From contig JBBINR010000003.1 of the NCBI GenBank assembly GCA_037443785.1, positions 1-64,000 of the forward strand: a stretch of 64,000 bases of DNA, written 5' to 3'. The stretch comes from JAQUOA01 sp037443785. GTDB taxonomy: Bacteria; Bacteroidota; Ignavibacteria; UBA10030; UBA8401. This document shows, in pieces, positions 7,129 through 14,610 of the stretch; within the stretch, counting starts at the first letter, position 1, and the number at the start of each line of letters is the position of its first letter. A program made the translations under genes and the position numbers. The notes beneath the pieces are model-generated. The model was not told where the DNA came from, made no database searches, and saw only the letters and a list, made by a program, of their open reading frames with translations.

Positions 7129-7337
7129 AATGCAAACCTTTCTTGTTTCGATGTCAGGAATATGACCGGTGCTTCCGCCTTGCATTTTTTAATACGTCCG
7201 CCTCCAACGAGAGAAGCATCGACTCGAATCTCGCTGACATGATCGACTTCCCACACAGCTTTATTTGAACTTCCCGCAAAATAAAATCTATCACCTTTCT
7301 TCAATTCTCCGATCTGAACTGCTTCAAATTTTGTCAT
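7125..7337 (-). CDS. Small hypothetical prophage protein, beta-rich
   Basis: 70 residues from the ATG at 7337 (MTKFEAVQIGELKKGDRF). The pattern GDRFYFAG then WEVDHV suggests a small SH3-like or barrel fold, as often seen in phage early regions. The start overlaps the end of the wHTH gene (ATG at 7337, stop at 7334). Function unknown. Confidence 0.6.
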   Translation of the reverse strand: MTKFEAVQIGELKKGDRFYFAGSSNKAVWEVDHVSEIRVDASLVGGGRIKKCKAEAPVIFLTSKQERFAL

Positions 7338-7624
7338 GGTATTAATCCCCAAAGATGAACATTCCGATTTGTAACATCGTCTTTGACTGTTCCTTTATCC
7401 ATAATCGGATATTTATCGTCAATTAATTTGTTACGACGCGCTGCGACACGTCCTTCCGGGATTCCCATAATTTCTGCCGCTGCACGATCTGTCAGATTTC
7501 CAACAACATGATACAAGTCATAGAGCCGCAGCGTTTGATTCAATTCTTTCCCAGAGGCGACAAGTTCTTTATAGCTTTCGTCTCGTGTATCTTTTGCAAA
7601 GGGAATGTTTAATTGATTCGTCAT
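7334..7624 (-). CDS. Winged-HTH-like phage protein
   Basis: 96 residues. The middle, LTDRAAAEIMGIPEGRVAARRNKLI, reads as a helix-turn-helix with a recognition helix. It resembles the winged-helix domain of phage replication or regulatory proteins. It follows the Cys-containing gene at 7626 by one base. It could regulate middle or late transcription in place of Mor, but nothing in the sequence proves this. Confidence 0.6.
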   Translation of the reverse strand: MTNQLNIPFAKDTRDESYKELVASGKELNQTLRLYDLYHVVGNLTDRAAAEIMGIPEGRVAARRNKLIDDKYPIMDKGTVKDDVTNRNVHLWGLIP

Positions 7625-7625
7625 T

Positions 7626-8039
7626 TTATTGTTTAGGCGGCAGCAGATCGTTCAACGCAATCGCCGGTTTGTCTTTGCGATAGTTGCTTGCAATAACACT
7701 ACATTGATGCGGTTCATTGATACGAAAAATCATTCCGCACTTTCGACATACATTCGTTCCTCGCGGTATTTGCGGCGCAGGTGGAATGAACGAGTCGTAG
7801 TTTTTAATAAAGATCGAAATATTATGCGCACAGACATCATAAAATTTATTGTTTAGATAGATTTTGATTCTCTCACACACATCAGCAAGGTCAACGCTTT
7901 CTTCAAACCCTTCAACAGGTTTGAAAAAATCTTTGAGCTGCTTGAAGTGATAATTTCTCGGTGTGAACGTCCGACCGACATATTTTTTTTCCCACTGCGA
8001 TTTGAACTCTTTTAACACTGCATAATAGATGCTTGCCAT
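7626..8039 (-). CDS. Hypothetical prophage protein with CxxC-H-C motif
   Basis: 137 residues, ATG at 8039 with TCGGAG upstream. The N-terminal half is helical and basic (FKSQWEKKYVGRTFTPRNYHFKQ is broken here into a helix and a loop). The C-terminal CRKCGMIFRINEPHQC is a CCHC zinc-finger-like site. The N-terminal part resembles phage proteins that bind DNA in early regions. Function unknown. Confidence 0.6.
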   Translation of the reverse strand: MASIYYAVLKEFKSQWEKKYVGRTFTPRNYHFKQLKDFFKPVEGFEESVDLADVCERIKIYLNNKFYDVCAHNISIFIKNYDSFIPPAPQIPRGTNVCRKCGMIFRINEPHQCSVIASNYRKDKPAIALNDLLPPKQ

Positions 8040-8060
8040 TGTATTCTCCGATACTGACAG

Positions 8061-8264
8061 TTAGAGCTTGTCACAAATTTTTGCAAGTTCCAGACGTTCG
8101 CTGACAGAAAATTTCACGGCGAAAATTCCATCGTCTGAAACAATCTCCTGACGCAGAGCGTCTTTTCTTTTTGCGCAATCTGGGATTCCATTCATGAAAC
8201 CGTCAACGATTAATTCAAGAAACTTTTGCTCCGTTGGTTTATTTTTGTTGATGCTGTTTGCCAT
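8061..8264 (-). CDS. Small hypothetical prophage protein
   Basis: 67 residues, ATG at 8264 with a strong AAGGAG site. Contents are polar and helical (PTEQKFLELIVDGFMNGI, SERLELAKICDKL). It sits between the DUF3164 gene and the CCHC protein, in the same direction. Function unknown. Confidence 0.6.
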   Translation of the reverse strand: MANSINKNKPTEQKFLELIVDGFMNGIPDCAKRKDALRQEIVSDDGIFAVKFSVSERLELAKICDKL

Positions 8265-8288
8265 ACTGAATCTCCTTATGAATAAATG

Positions 8289-8308
8289 GAACGGTCTTTC
8301 GACCGTTC
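8289..8308 (-). other. Perfect stem-loop with GAAA loop in early operon
   Basis: On the transcribed (minus) strand GAACGGTC GAAA GACCGTTC forms an 8-bp stem closed by a GNRA tetraloop. It lies 4 bases after the DUF3164 stop. There is no U-tract, so it is more likely an RNA processing or stability element than a terminator. Confidence 0.6.
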
Positions 8309-8312
8309 TTAT

Positions 8313-8957
8313 CTACAATGCTGCAAAGTCCAACGGTATCTGTCGATAACTTTCTTCACCGTCGCGTTCATAAATCCGGATATACGATTTTGAACTTGCA
8401 ACTTGAATACTGTCGCCAATGATGCTCATTGATTTCTTCCAATCCTCGGAAGTAATTTTCAAGCGACGCAGCGACAAAATCTTCTCTGTGTTAATCTTGC
8501 CTTGCTTATCAACTTCAAACGCGCTGTTGATGAGAACGAGAATCTCGCTGCGGGAATCTTTTGTCCATCCTTTGATGCATTTGTCGATGAGCGCTTTAGC
8601 GATCTGCAGACGTTCATCGAAAACAATTCGCTCAGCAACGGCGATCTGAATTTTGAATGCACCGTCGAACGAAACGAGAGTGATGTTACCTTTTTTCCCG
8701 CCGAGTTTCACATCGTAAGACTTTGCAACGTTCTCGACATAGTTGTCGATCTCGGCATTCCAAAGTTTTTTTACTTCACTGAGTAACGATGAAACCTGTT
8801 TTGCGTGTGTGGCAATTGCTTTCACAAGTTTGTCTCGTTTTTTATCGACCGGCTTTACGAGATCGATTGGAATGTGCGCACCGCGTGCGTCAATCATGAA
8901 GCCAACTTCTTTTATTTGAATGTCCGGCAGAACGCGCGGGTCAATTGTGGTTTTCAT
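8313..8957 (-). CDS. DUF3164 family phage protein
   Basis: 214 residues, ATG at 8957 with AAAGGAG upstream. It matches the DUF3164 family of Mu-like and other transposable phages: YMIDARGAHIP-like start (here FMIDARGAHIPIDLV), a long helix and the FDGAFKIQIAVAERI segment, then ALIDKCIKGW. The family is regularly found next to the MuB gene, as here (16 bases downstream). Its role in replication or recombination is not settled. Confidence 0.85.
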   Translation of the reverse strand: MKTTIDPRVLPDIQIKEVGFMIDARGAHIPIDLVKPVDKKRDKLVKAIATHAKQVSSLLSEVKKLWNAEIDNYVENVAKSYDVKLGGKKGNITLVSFDGAFKIQIAVAERIVFDERLQIAKALIDKCIKGWTKDSRSEILVLINSAFEVDKQGKINTEKILSLRRLKITSEDWKKSMSIIGDSIQVASSKSYIRIYERDGEESYRQIPLDFAAL

Positions 8958-8972
8958 TTATATCTCCTTTGA

Positions 8973-9866
8973 TTATTGAATTGAAAATGTGCTTGCTTTA
9001 TCAATGTGCTTCACTTCTATTTTTGCTTCTGAACCTGCAATCTTTAACGTGTTGAACATGAGATTGCGTAATACCATGCCGTTACCTTTTGCGCGCTTTG
9101 CAAATTCAAGAGCAAGATTTTTTTGTTTCGGGAACGTCGCGCGTGCGACAAGCACCAAGTCTTCATCTTCCCAACGGTTCAAACGTGCAGGGATTGCGAT
9201 ACGTGTTAACACTTGTGCAAGTTCGCCGCGTCTCTTTCGCACCTGTATGAAAAGTTCGTTCGTTCCCAACAGCGCAATTCCGATGTGCGCGTGGTCGTAC
9301 ACAGTGCGGAGTAAGTGCAATGTTGTTTCGTTAAGATATTCCGCTTGATCTATAATGATGAACCGACCGCTATTGCGCAGTCGTTCAATCACGTCATCCA
9401 TCATGCTGCATGTGCTGCCGATGCCGTTTCCACCGAGTAACAAGTGAAGATGTTTGAACAAAATTTTGGCACTATAAGCGCGGTGCGCTTCAATGTAGAT
9501 TACGTCACGGTATCGCTTCGCATATTCCTGTGCTGCTGTTGTTTTGCCGAGTCCGCTCTCTCCGTAAATCATTCCCATCACGTTGTCAAGGTGACACGCG
9601 CGCAATCCGCGCGATATTGTGCGATACACTTTCACATCAACAAACGGGACGTTGAGGCGGACGGCTGCAAGTTTTTCCTGTTCGCGTTCGATGAACGTTT
9701 TTATTTTTTCTTCAAGGTCTACAACATTGCCGGTCGCGTTGTTCGCCAGCCATTTGCGCAGTGTTGTCTCGCTTGTCCCTATCATGCGCGACGCAATGCG
9801 ATGATTGACTTGAAGCGTCTGCATCAATTGCCAACAGTCATTTTGTAGCGGTGTGTTTTGTTCCAT
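8973..9866 (-). CDS. MuB-like transposition AAA+ ATPase
   Basis: 297 residues. An N-terminal helix-turn-helix (residues ~12-45, RMIGTSETTLRKWL) is followed by an AAA+ domain with Walker A GESGLGKT at 102-109 and Walker B FIIIDQAE at 169-176. This is the domain layout of Mu B, which binds target DNA, delivers it to the transposase and protects the phage's own DNA from self-insertion. It follows the transposase after three small genes. A C-terminal helical part (about 220-297) fits the MuB C-domain. The start has TCGGAG upstream. Identification is firm. Confidence 0.9.
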   Translation of the reverse strand: MEQNTPLQNDCWQLMQTLQVNHRIASRMIGTSETTLRKWLANNATGNVVDLEEKIKTFIEREQEKLAAVRLNVPFVDVKVYRTISRGLRACHLDNVMGMIYGESGLGKTTAAQEYAKRYRDVIYIEAHRAYSAKILFKHLHLLLGGNGIGSTCSMMDDVIERLRNSGRFIIIDQAEYLNETTLHLLRTVYDHAHIGIALLGTNELFIQVRKRRGELAQVLTRIAIPARLNRWEDEDLVLVARATFPKQKNLALEFAKRAKGNGMVLRNLMFNTLKIAGSEAKIEVKHIDKASTFSIQ

Positions 9867-9892
9867 TGTGTTATCTCCGAGTTATAAAAGTT

Positions 9893-10204
9893 TTATTTAA
9901 TGTGTTCACAAACGCCGCTTTCATCCGGCTGTTTCCATTTACGTTTTTTATTAACTTCAAATTTATGCTTGACCGCGATGTAAGCATTCAGGTCATAATG
10001 TTCGGCAAGACCAAATAAAAGATGAAAACAATCAGCAATCTCTCCACTCACTTCATTGTAACTCCCATCTCTAATTGCTTTTGAAAGTTCAATGATTTCT
10101 CTCGCCAAATGTGCAAATGTTGATTTGACCGTCGCGCTCTTAAAAGTTTTTCTTTGCCATGCACCGATTTCGTGTTGTAACTGCTCCATTGCGTTGCGTT
10201 CCAT
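9893..10204 (-). CDS. MazG-like/DUF550 nucleotide pyrophosphohydrolase
   Basis: 103 residues from the ATG at 10204 (MERNAMEQLQHEIGAW), with TCGGAG upstream. The pattern LAREIIELSKAI and VSGEIADCFHLLFGLAEHYDL carries the E-x-x-E and E-x-x-D metal-binding pairs of all-alpha NTP pyrophosphohydrolases. DUF550/MazG-like enzymes hydrolyse (d)NTPs and in phages may adjust nucleotide pools or counter alarmone-based defence. Its place between the MuA- and MuB-like genes is unusual. Confidence 0.75.
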   Translation of the reverse strand: MERNAMEQLQHEIGAWQRKTFKSATVKSTFAHLAREIIELSKAIRDGSYNEVSGEIADCFHLLFGLAEHYDLNAYIAVKHKFEVNKKRKWKQPDESGVCEHIK

Positions 10205-10220
10205 TTTTTCTCCGATTGAG

Positions 10221-10556
10221 TTAGTGAATTGAATTGATACGTTCATCAATGCGCTGTCTGTCTTCGAGCGAACAAAGTGCATATGGGAAAAAATGTTGAC
10301 CGCTTGAAAAATCATTTTCATAAACTCCGATTGTATCAACGCCGTAAATATTCAATGCGTTGATTTTTGCCTGACAAAGGAAATCATCAAAGTCCTCGTC
10401 TTCGTTGCGACTTGTTATTTTTATTGTTTCCATCTGCTTCACAATGAATTCTTGCGCAGCTTTTTTATTCCGTTCGGGGAAAACTCTCTGAGTTGAAATT
10501 CTATTTTCACACGCAACGAAACCGATTGAGAATAGAACGATGCAAAGTGTTTTCAT
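10221..10556 (-). CDS. Prophage-encoded lipoprotein
   Basis: 111 residues from the ATG at 10556, which has a strong AGGAG site. The N-terminus MKTLCIVLFSIGFVAC is a lipoprotein signal with lipobox GFVAC, so Cys16 would be lipidated and the protein exported. The rest is polar (KKAAQEFIVKQMETIKITSR, FLCQAKINALNIYGVDTI). An exported lipoprotein inside the early transposition operon is a good candidate for superinfection exclusion or lysogenic conversion. The family is not recognised. Confidence 0.65.
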   Translation of the reverse strand: MKTLCIVLFSIGFVACENRISTQRVFPERNKKAAQEFIVKQMETIKITSRNEDEDFDDFLCQAKINALNIYGVDTIGVYENDFSSGQHFFPYALCSLEDRQRIDERINSIH

Positions 10557-10588
10557 GTTTGTCTCCTGTTGATTAATGAATGATTGAA

Positions 10589-10810
10589 TTAGTAAGTCCA
10601 AATTGAAATAAGAGCCGTTCGCAATCCCTTCTTTGTTCGTGTCGTTCGTTTTGTCAGCGACAGCATTTTTATTTTTTCTCTGTTCACTTCTTTTGAAAGA
10701 TGTTCCTTCAAGGCTCGCTCGCATTGAGAAAACGACAGTAGAACTTCACGGTCAAAATTTGCTTCCAATTTTATTTTGTTTTGATTGACATACGTTGTTA
10801 GTTTAGACAT
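10589..10810 (-). CDS. Small basic prophage protein
   Basis: 73 residues from the ATG at 10810 (MSKLTTYVNQNKIKLEAN), with TCGGAG upstream. The C-terminal half is strongly basic (SKEVNREKIKMLSLTKRTTR). It follows the transposase by 14 bases. Function unknown. Confidence 0.55.
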   Translation of the reverse strand: MSKLTTYVNQNKIKLEANFDREVLLSFSQCERALKEHLSKEVNREKIKMLSLTKRTTRTKKGLRTALISIWTY

Positions 10811-10824
10811 TATCATTTCTCCGA

Positions 10825-12507
10825 TTAATCATCTAAATACGTTTTTATGTTTTCGCTATTATCAATCGCAGTCGTTGATCCAACCGGAGCGGGAAGTGCA
10901 GCCGGTTCATTCGATACAGGCAATTCAACAATTGCTGTTGCACCGTATGTTCCGTCTGCAATCATCCGAGACGCGCCTTGATGCCATCGCATTATTTGTG
11001 CGGTCTGTTCATTCGCTGATTTCTTCGCGCGCTGTTGCAATTTCATTTTCTCCTTGAAATCCTGCTGGTCTTTCACTGTGCCGAGTTGTTTTGCCATCGG
11101 ATGTGTTTTTTCCTGACGCTCTGCGCGGCAAATGAAGCGTCCGTCGCAATTGAAAATTTTCACATACGAGTAATCAAAGATTGAAACCTTCACCCGAACA
11201 TAATCGCCGACAATGTTTGTCAGTTCCGGCGCGTAGTAATGAGCATCCAACAATCGCACGCCGTTACGATAGACCTGTGAATCGCCTTCCTGCAGCTGCA
11301 TCATCATGTCGTCAAGTAAATTTTCTTTGACAGGATTTTCGATTGCGCGCGATTCGTTGAACACTTCGCCGATTGTTTTTCCTGCAACGTGCGGGCATTC
11401 TTGCAAACGATAGAAGCGCAGAAAATTTTCGATGTATTCTTTTGCTTCATCGATCTTGATTGCAATGCCGTCTGTGCCGTAACGCTGTTCGTGCAGCTTC
11501 ACATGAAATTTTTCATTGCGCATCATATAGGCAGGTTTATCAACGGGACTTGTGCCGGTGTAACTTGGAATAAGTTTTTCGCCGCCTTCAACAAACTCTC
11601 TCCATACCCGCTCAATTACTTTTGCACGTGCGTTGTATGGCAGAGAAAACACCGGTTCTATATTCAAGCGACCAAACAAACCGTAGAAGCCCGACTCTTC
11701 AAACGATGGAGAGTTCTGAAAGAATCGTGCTTTGAATGCTTTACCGTTGTCTTGGTAAGCGATCTTTGGTATTCGCTGCAATCGAAGGATTGCGTTGCGC
11801 AGCGATGATGCGATTGCCTGCACGTTCTCGGTCAACATCAATTCCCAACCTGCAATATCTTTGCTCTTCCAATCCAGATGACCGATGAGCGTCGATTTCT
11901 GTGCTTTGCCGGTGTAGGGATTAATGATGTTGAATGTTGTCGTCTTTCCGTCCGCAACAAACACATCACCAACTTCAAGGCGAGCAGCATCACGTTCGAC
12001 GTAGGGAAGAAATTTATCCTTCAGCGCTTTGTCACCTTCACGCATCCGAGTCCACACGAGACGGTTCTGTTCGTAAAAGTCTGCAGCATATCTGCGATAC
12101 GTCATATCGGATGATGAAACAGGAATGCCGTGCATCGACAATCTGTATTTTGTGTGCGCAATGCATTTGCCGATGTCGAGCGCACGCGGGTCGAGAAGTA
12201 GATCGACAAAAACTTTCATTTCGATCTCGGACAATTTGCGCTGACTGATATTTTTGTATTTATAGTTAGGTGCAAGCGCGTCAACATCGCCGCCTGTATC
12301 GGTCAATTGTTTTTTCCATCGCTCTGCAGTTTTGAATGAAACCGAACCAAGAACTTTGAAAATGTCCGGCAGCAGCTTACCGAGATTATATGCGTCGATA
12401 AACATTTGCTTTGCCGGGAGCTTCAACGCTGCAGATTCGTACGACTTACTGTAATTGGCAAGAAAGTCCGACTTGGCAAGTGCAATATTTTTTTGTTTGT
12501 CGTTCAT
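10825..12507 (-). CDS. MuA-like DDE transposase
   Basis: 560 residues, close to the length of Mu A (663) minus its N-terminal regulatory part. The retroviral-integrase-type core shows D186 (VADGKTT), D253 (QDNGKAF) and E299 (RAKVIERVW), the DDE triad of MuA. A beta-barrel Mu_transpos_C domain follows (about 395-460: LDAHYYAPEL, GDYVRVKVSIFD). The N-terminal ~170 residues are helical and likely bind the phage ends. It catalyses strand transfer for integration and replicative transposition together with the MuB-like ATPase. It is odd that terminase and portal genes precede it in the same operon. Confidence 0.92.
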   Translation of the reverse strand: MNDKQKNIALAKSDFLANYSKSYESAALKLPAKQMFIDAYNLGKLLPDIFKVLGSVSFKTAERWKKQLTDTGGDVDALAPNYKYKNISQRKLSEIEMKVFVDLLLDPRALDIGKCIAHTKYRLSMHGIPVSSSDMTYRRYAADFYEQNRLVWTRMREGDKALKDKFLPYVERDAARLEVGDVFVADGKTTTFNIINPYTGKAQKSTLIGHLDWKSKDIAGWELMLTENVQAIASSLRNAILRLQRIPKIAYQDNGKAFKARFFQNSPSFEESGFYGLFGRLNIEPVFSLPYNARAKVIERVWREFVEGGEKLIPSYTGTSPVDKPAYMMRNEKFHVKLHEQRYGTDGIAIKIDEAKEYIENFLRFYRLQECPHVAGKTIGEVFNESRAIENPVKENLLDDMMMQLQEGDSQVYRNGVRLLDAHYYAPELTNIVGDYVRVKVSIFDYSYVKIFNCDGRFICRAERQEKTHPMAKQLGTVKDQQDFKEKMKLQQRAKKSANEQTAQIMRWHQGASRMIADGTYGATAIVELPVSNEPAALPAPVGSTTAIDNSENIKTYLDD

Positions 12508-12508
12508 T

Positions 12509-12691
12509 TCATCGTTCCTTTTGTGATTCGTTTTCCGCTTGATCTAAAATTCGTTGATGCGTCAAGCGGTCGATTCTTTTCAGCAGATTTTTTTTATTGC
12601 AGAGAGGATTTCCTGTTTTGAAAATGTTCAATTGAGAAATCCGTGCTATCCTGTCGGGATGATGTGAAACGTCCTTCATTGTGTAAACCAT
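12509..12691 (-). CDS. Small hypothetical protein before transposase
   Basis: 60 residues, ATG at 12691 with an excellent GGAGG site. The stop is one base before the transposase ATG, so they are co-translated. The middle is basic (NKKNLLKRIDRLTHQRI). It may bind DNA or act with the transposase, but no family is recognised. Confidence 0.6.
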   Translation of the reverse strand: MVYTMKDVSHHPDRIARISQLNIFKTGNPLCNKKNLLKRIDRLTHQRILDQAENESQKER

Positions 12692-12705
12692 AAAGCCTCC
12701 GATTG

Positions 12706-13263
12706 TTATTTTACAGTCTGTAATTTTGCAGCAAGTTCGTTTGCAACTTCCTTCGTTACATCAGGCGTCATCTTTATTGCAAGTTGGTTCTTTTGTTCGT
12801 TCGACAATCCAAAAAATTTCCACAGCTTCCGGCTTCGACCCGCTCCGCTGATATTCAGATAAAACGCTTTGTCGGAATTTTCTTTTGTCCAAAATCCAAG
12901 TATCACTCCGTTGTCTGTATAGTTGACAATCTTCATGTCGCGCAGCATCTTGCCGGTTGCTTCAAGAAAGTTGTTGATCATGTCAGGATAGACTTTCAAT
13001 TTGAAGTCTGCATAGCCGCCAAGAATAATCATTCCAAGTTTCCCGGACTTCTTACTGTGAACGATGTCATACAATTTTCCTTCGCCAGATTTTCCGCCGA
13101 GCCGAGAAACAATTTTTTTGTTGTATGGCATAAAGAACGGCTTCGTGGAATACTTGTATGCTTTGCCGTTCACATCAACGCCTTTGGCGATATTTTCTTC
13201 AATCATGCCGAGTGCAATCGTTCCGGCTTTCGTTAAAACTTTTTCAGACAGCTTCAATTGCAT
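12706..13263 (-). CDS. Phage virion morphogenesis protein (Mu gpG/Phage_tail_S-like)
   Basis: 185 residues. The pattern GVDVNGKAYKYST near residue 30 and FGLSNEQKNQLA near 150 match the virion morphogenesis family that includes Mu gpG and P2 gpS. These proteins act in head or tail completion. The start overlaps the preceding zinc-ribbon gene by 10 bases. In Mu this gene follows F; here it follows the portal and precedes the transposase module. Confidence 0.7.
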   Translation of the reverse strand: MQLKLSEKVLTKAGTIALGMIEENIAKGVDVNGKAYKYSTKPFFMPYNKKIVSRLGGKSGEGKLYDIVHSKKSGKLGMIILGGYADFKLKVYPDMINNFLEATGKMLRDMKIVNYTDNGVILGFWTKENSDKAFYLNISGAGRSRKLWKFFGLSNEQKNQLAIKMTPDVTKEVANELAAKLQTVK

Positions 13264-13448
13264 TTCTCCTGTTGTGCGAACGGCGCTTCAAATAATAAAA
13301 TGGTTACAACAACTCTCCCTGTTGTGTTGCACCGTCCGCACGGTTTCGATTTCGTTTCCGAGTCGTGACCTGACGTTCTTTCGGAATAGCGAATCATACC
13401 TTCACCTTTACAATCGCTGCAGACTTCGATGAAAGAAATTTTATTCAC
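13254..13448 (-). CDS. Small DnaJ-type zinc-finger protein
   Basis: 64 residues. CSDCKGEG and CGRCNTTG are CxxCxGxG-type motifs like those of DnaJ zinc fingers. The start overlaps the portal stop (ATGA). Its place among morphogenesis genes hints at a chaperone-like or structural role, but this is inference. Confidence 0.6.
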   Translation of the reverse strand: MNKISFIEVCSDCKGEGMIRYSERTSGHDSETKSKPCGRCNTTGRVVVTILLFEAPFAQQEKCN

Positions 13449-14599
13449 GGTAACTCACTTGCATTGATCGGCGTAAACAGTTTGTCACCTTGCTGAGGCG
13501 GAGTGAATCCAGCCTTTTTATAAACTTCATCTTCACGCATCGGAAGAAATTTGTGCAGCACATCGATTGCCGCTGCATTCTTTTCTATATCCTGTTCTTC
13601 GGCAATGTTGAATTCAAACTTTACCGGAAGGTCATCGATTGCTGCGTCGGATTTATAATTCAACTTGTAATCGATCAGCAGCAATTGTTTCATCAGTGCT
13701 TCAACGCGGTTCATGTCCGTATAAAAAATATCGGCACTGACAAGTTTTAAGATTTCGATTGCCGCACGGCTGCCGCCGTTGTTCGGAAGTTCCGACGTAT
13801 TCGCCTGCCCTAACATGGCAATAGAAATTTCTGCCTTGCGTTCATCGTTGAAATCTTTGAACTGCGTTCCGCCGCCTGCAGCTGCGATCTGATTCAATTT
13901 GAATTCGATCATGTCGTCAGTAACGAGGTAGTTATTCTTTACCGCATTCGCTGCCGCTGTTTCCGCTGCCGCTTGATTGTCGTCGGAGGTCCCTTTATTG
14001 ATGATCTGCAAAATGCCTTTCAACTTTTTCAAATAGTTCGCATTCTCAAGCACCATGTCCCACCGCAAGATTTCAGGAATCATAACCGTGCGAAGCACAC
14101 CGCCGCGCGGCAATGTTGTATAGGCATCAAAAATATATTCCGCTTGAAATTCTGTTCTGCTGATTGCAGTGACAGTTCTGTCGGTTTTATTTTTAATGAG
14201 GAAGTGTGTGTTGCTGTAATCGAATTCATCCGGTTCAAAAAATTTTTCGACAGAAAGGATATTACTGTCTTTTGCAGAAATAGTTTGCAGTTTTACAAGG
14301 AACGCACCATACAAGACCGTATTCAATTGTTTTTGAAGTATCGCATTGATAGCCGGAGACAATCGTGTCTTCATCTCTTCCGCTTTTTTCTGAAACGTTG
14401 CGTCGCTCACGGTGAGATTCCACGAGAATGATGACAGCGCGCTATTGCGAGTTGTTGCATGACCGCTGATGCGAGGATTGGCAAAAAGCTGTTTGAGATA
14501 TTTGAACATCACTTCCGTTGACCGCACCTTGTCGTTCGGTTCATCGGCGTTCTTGCATGCTGCGAAAAATTGGTCAAGCGTTGGGTAGAGTCGAGCCAT
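13445..14599 (-). CDS. Portal protein (Mu gp29-like, DUF935)
   Basis: 384 residues from the ATG at 14599 (MARLYPTLDQFF). The frame is open further upstream, but that would overlap the terminase. The order of motifs fits DUF935 portals: ISGHATTRNSALSSFSWNL, then QKQLNTVLYGAFLVKLQ, YNTHFLIKN-like region, LPRGGVLRTVMIPEILRWDM and ERKAEISIAMLGQ. Portals form the dodecameric DNA gate at one capsid vertex. It follows the large terminase by 11 bases, as gp28-gp29 in Mu. At 384 residues it is shorter than Mu gp29 (about 510). Confidence 0.82.
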   Translation of the reverse strand: MARLYPTLDQFFAACKNADEPNDKVRSTEVMFKYLKQLFANPRISGHATTRNSALSSFSWNLTVSDATFQKKAEEMKTRLSPAINAILQKQLNTVLYGAFLVKLQTISAKDSNILSVEKFFEPDEFDYSNTHFLIKNKTDRTVTAISRTEFQAEYIFDAYTTLPRGGVLRTVMIPEILRWDMVLENANYLKKLKGILQIINKGTSDDNQAAAETAAANAVKNNYLVTDDMIEFKLNQIAAAGGGTQFKDFNDERKAEISIAMLGQANTSELPNNGGSRAAIEILKLVSADIFYTDMNRVEALMKQLLLIDYKLNYKSDAAIDDLPVKFEFNIAEEQDIEKNAAAIDVLHKFLPMREDEVYKKAGFTPPQQGDKLFTPINASELP

Positions 14600-14610
14600 G
14601 ATAAAATTCC

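Noticed and set aside
8289..8308. Intrinsic terminator in the early operon
   Set aside because: The stem is perfect, but no U-tract follows.
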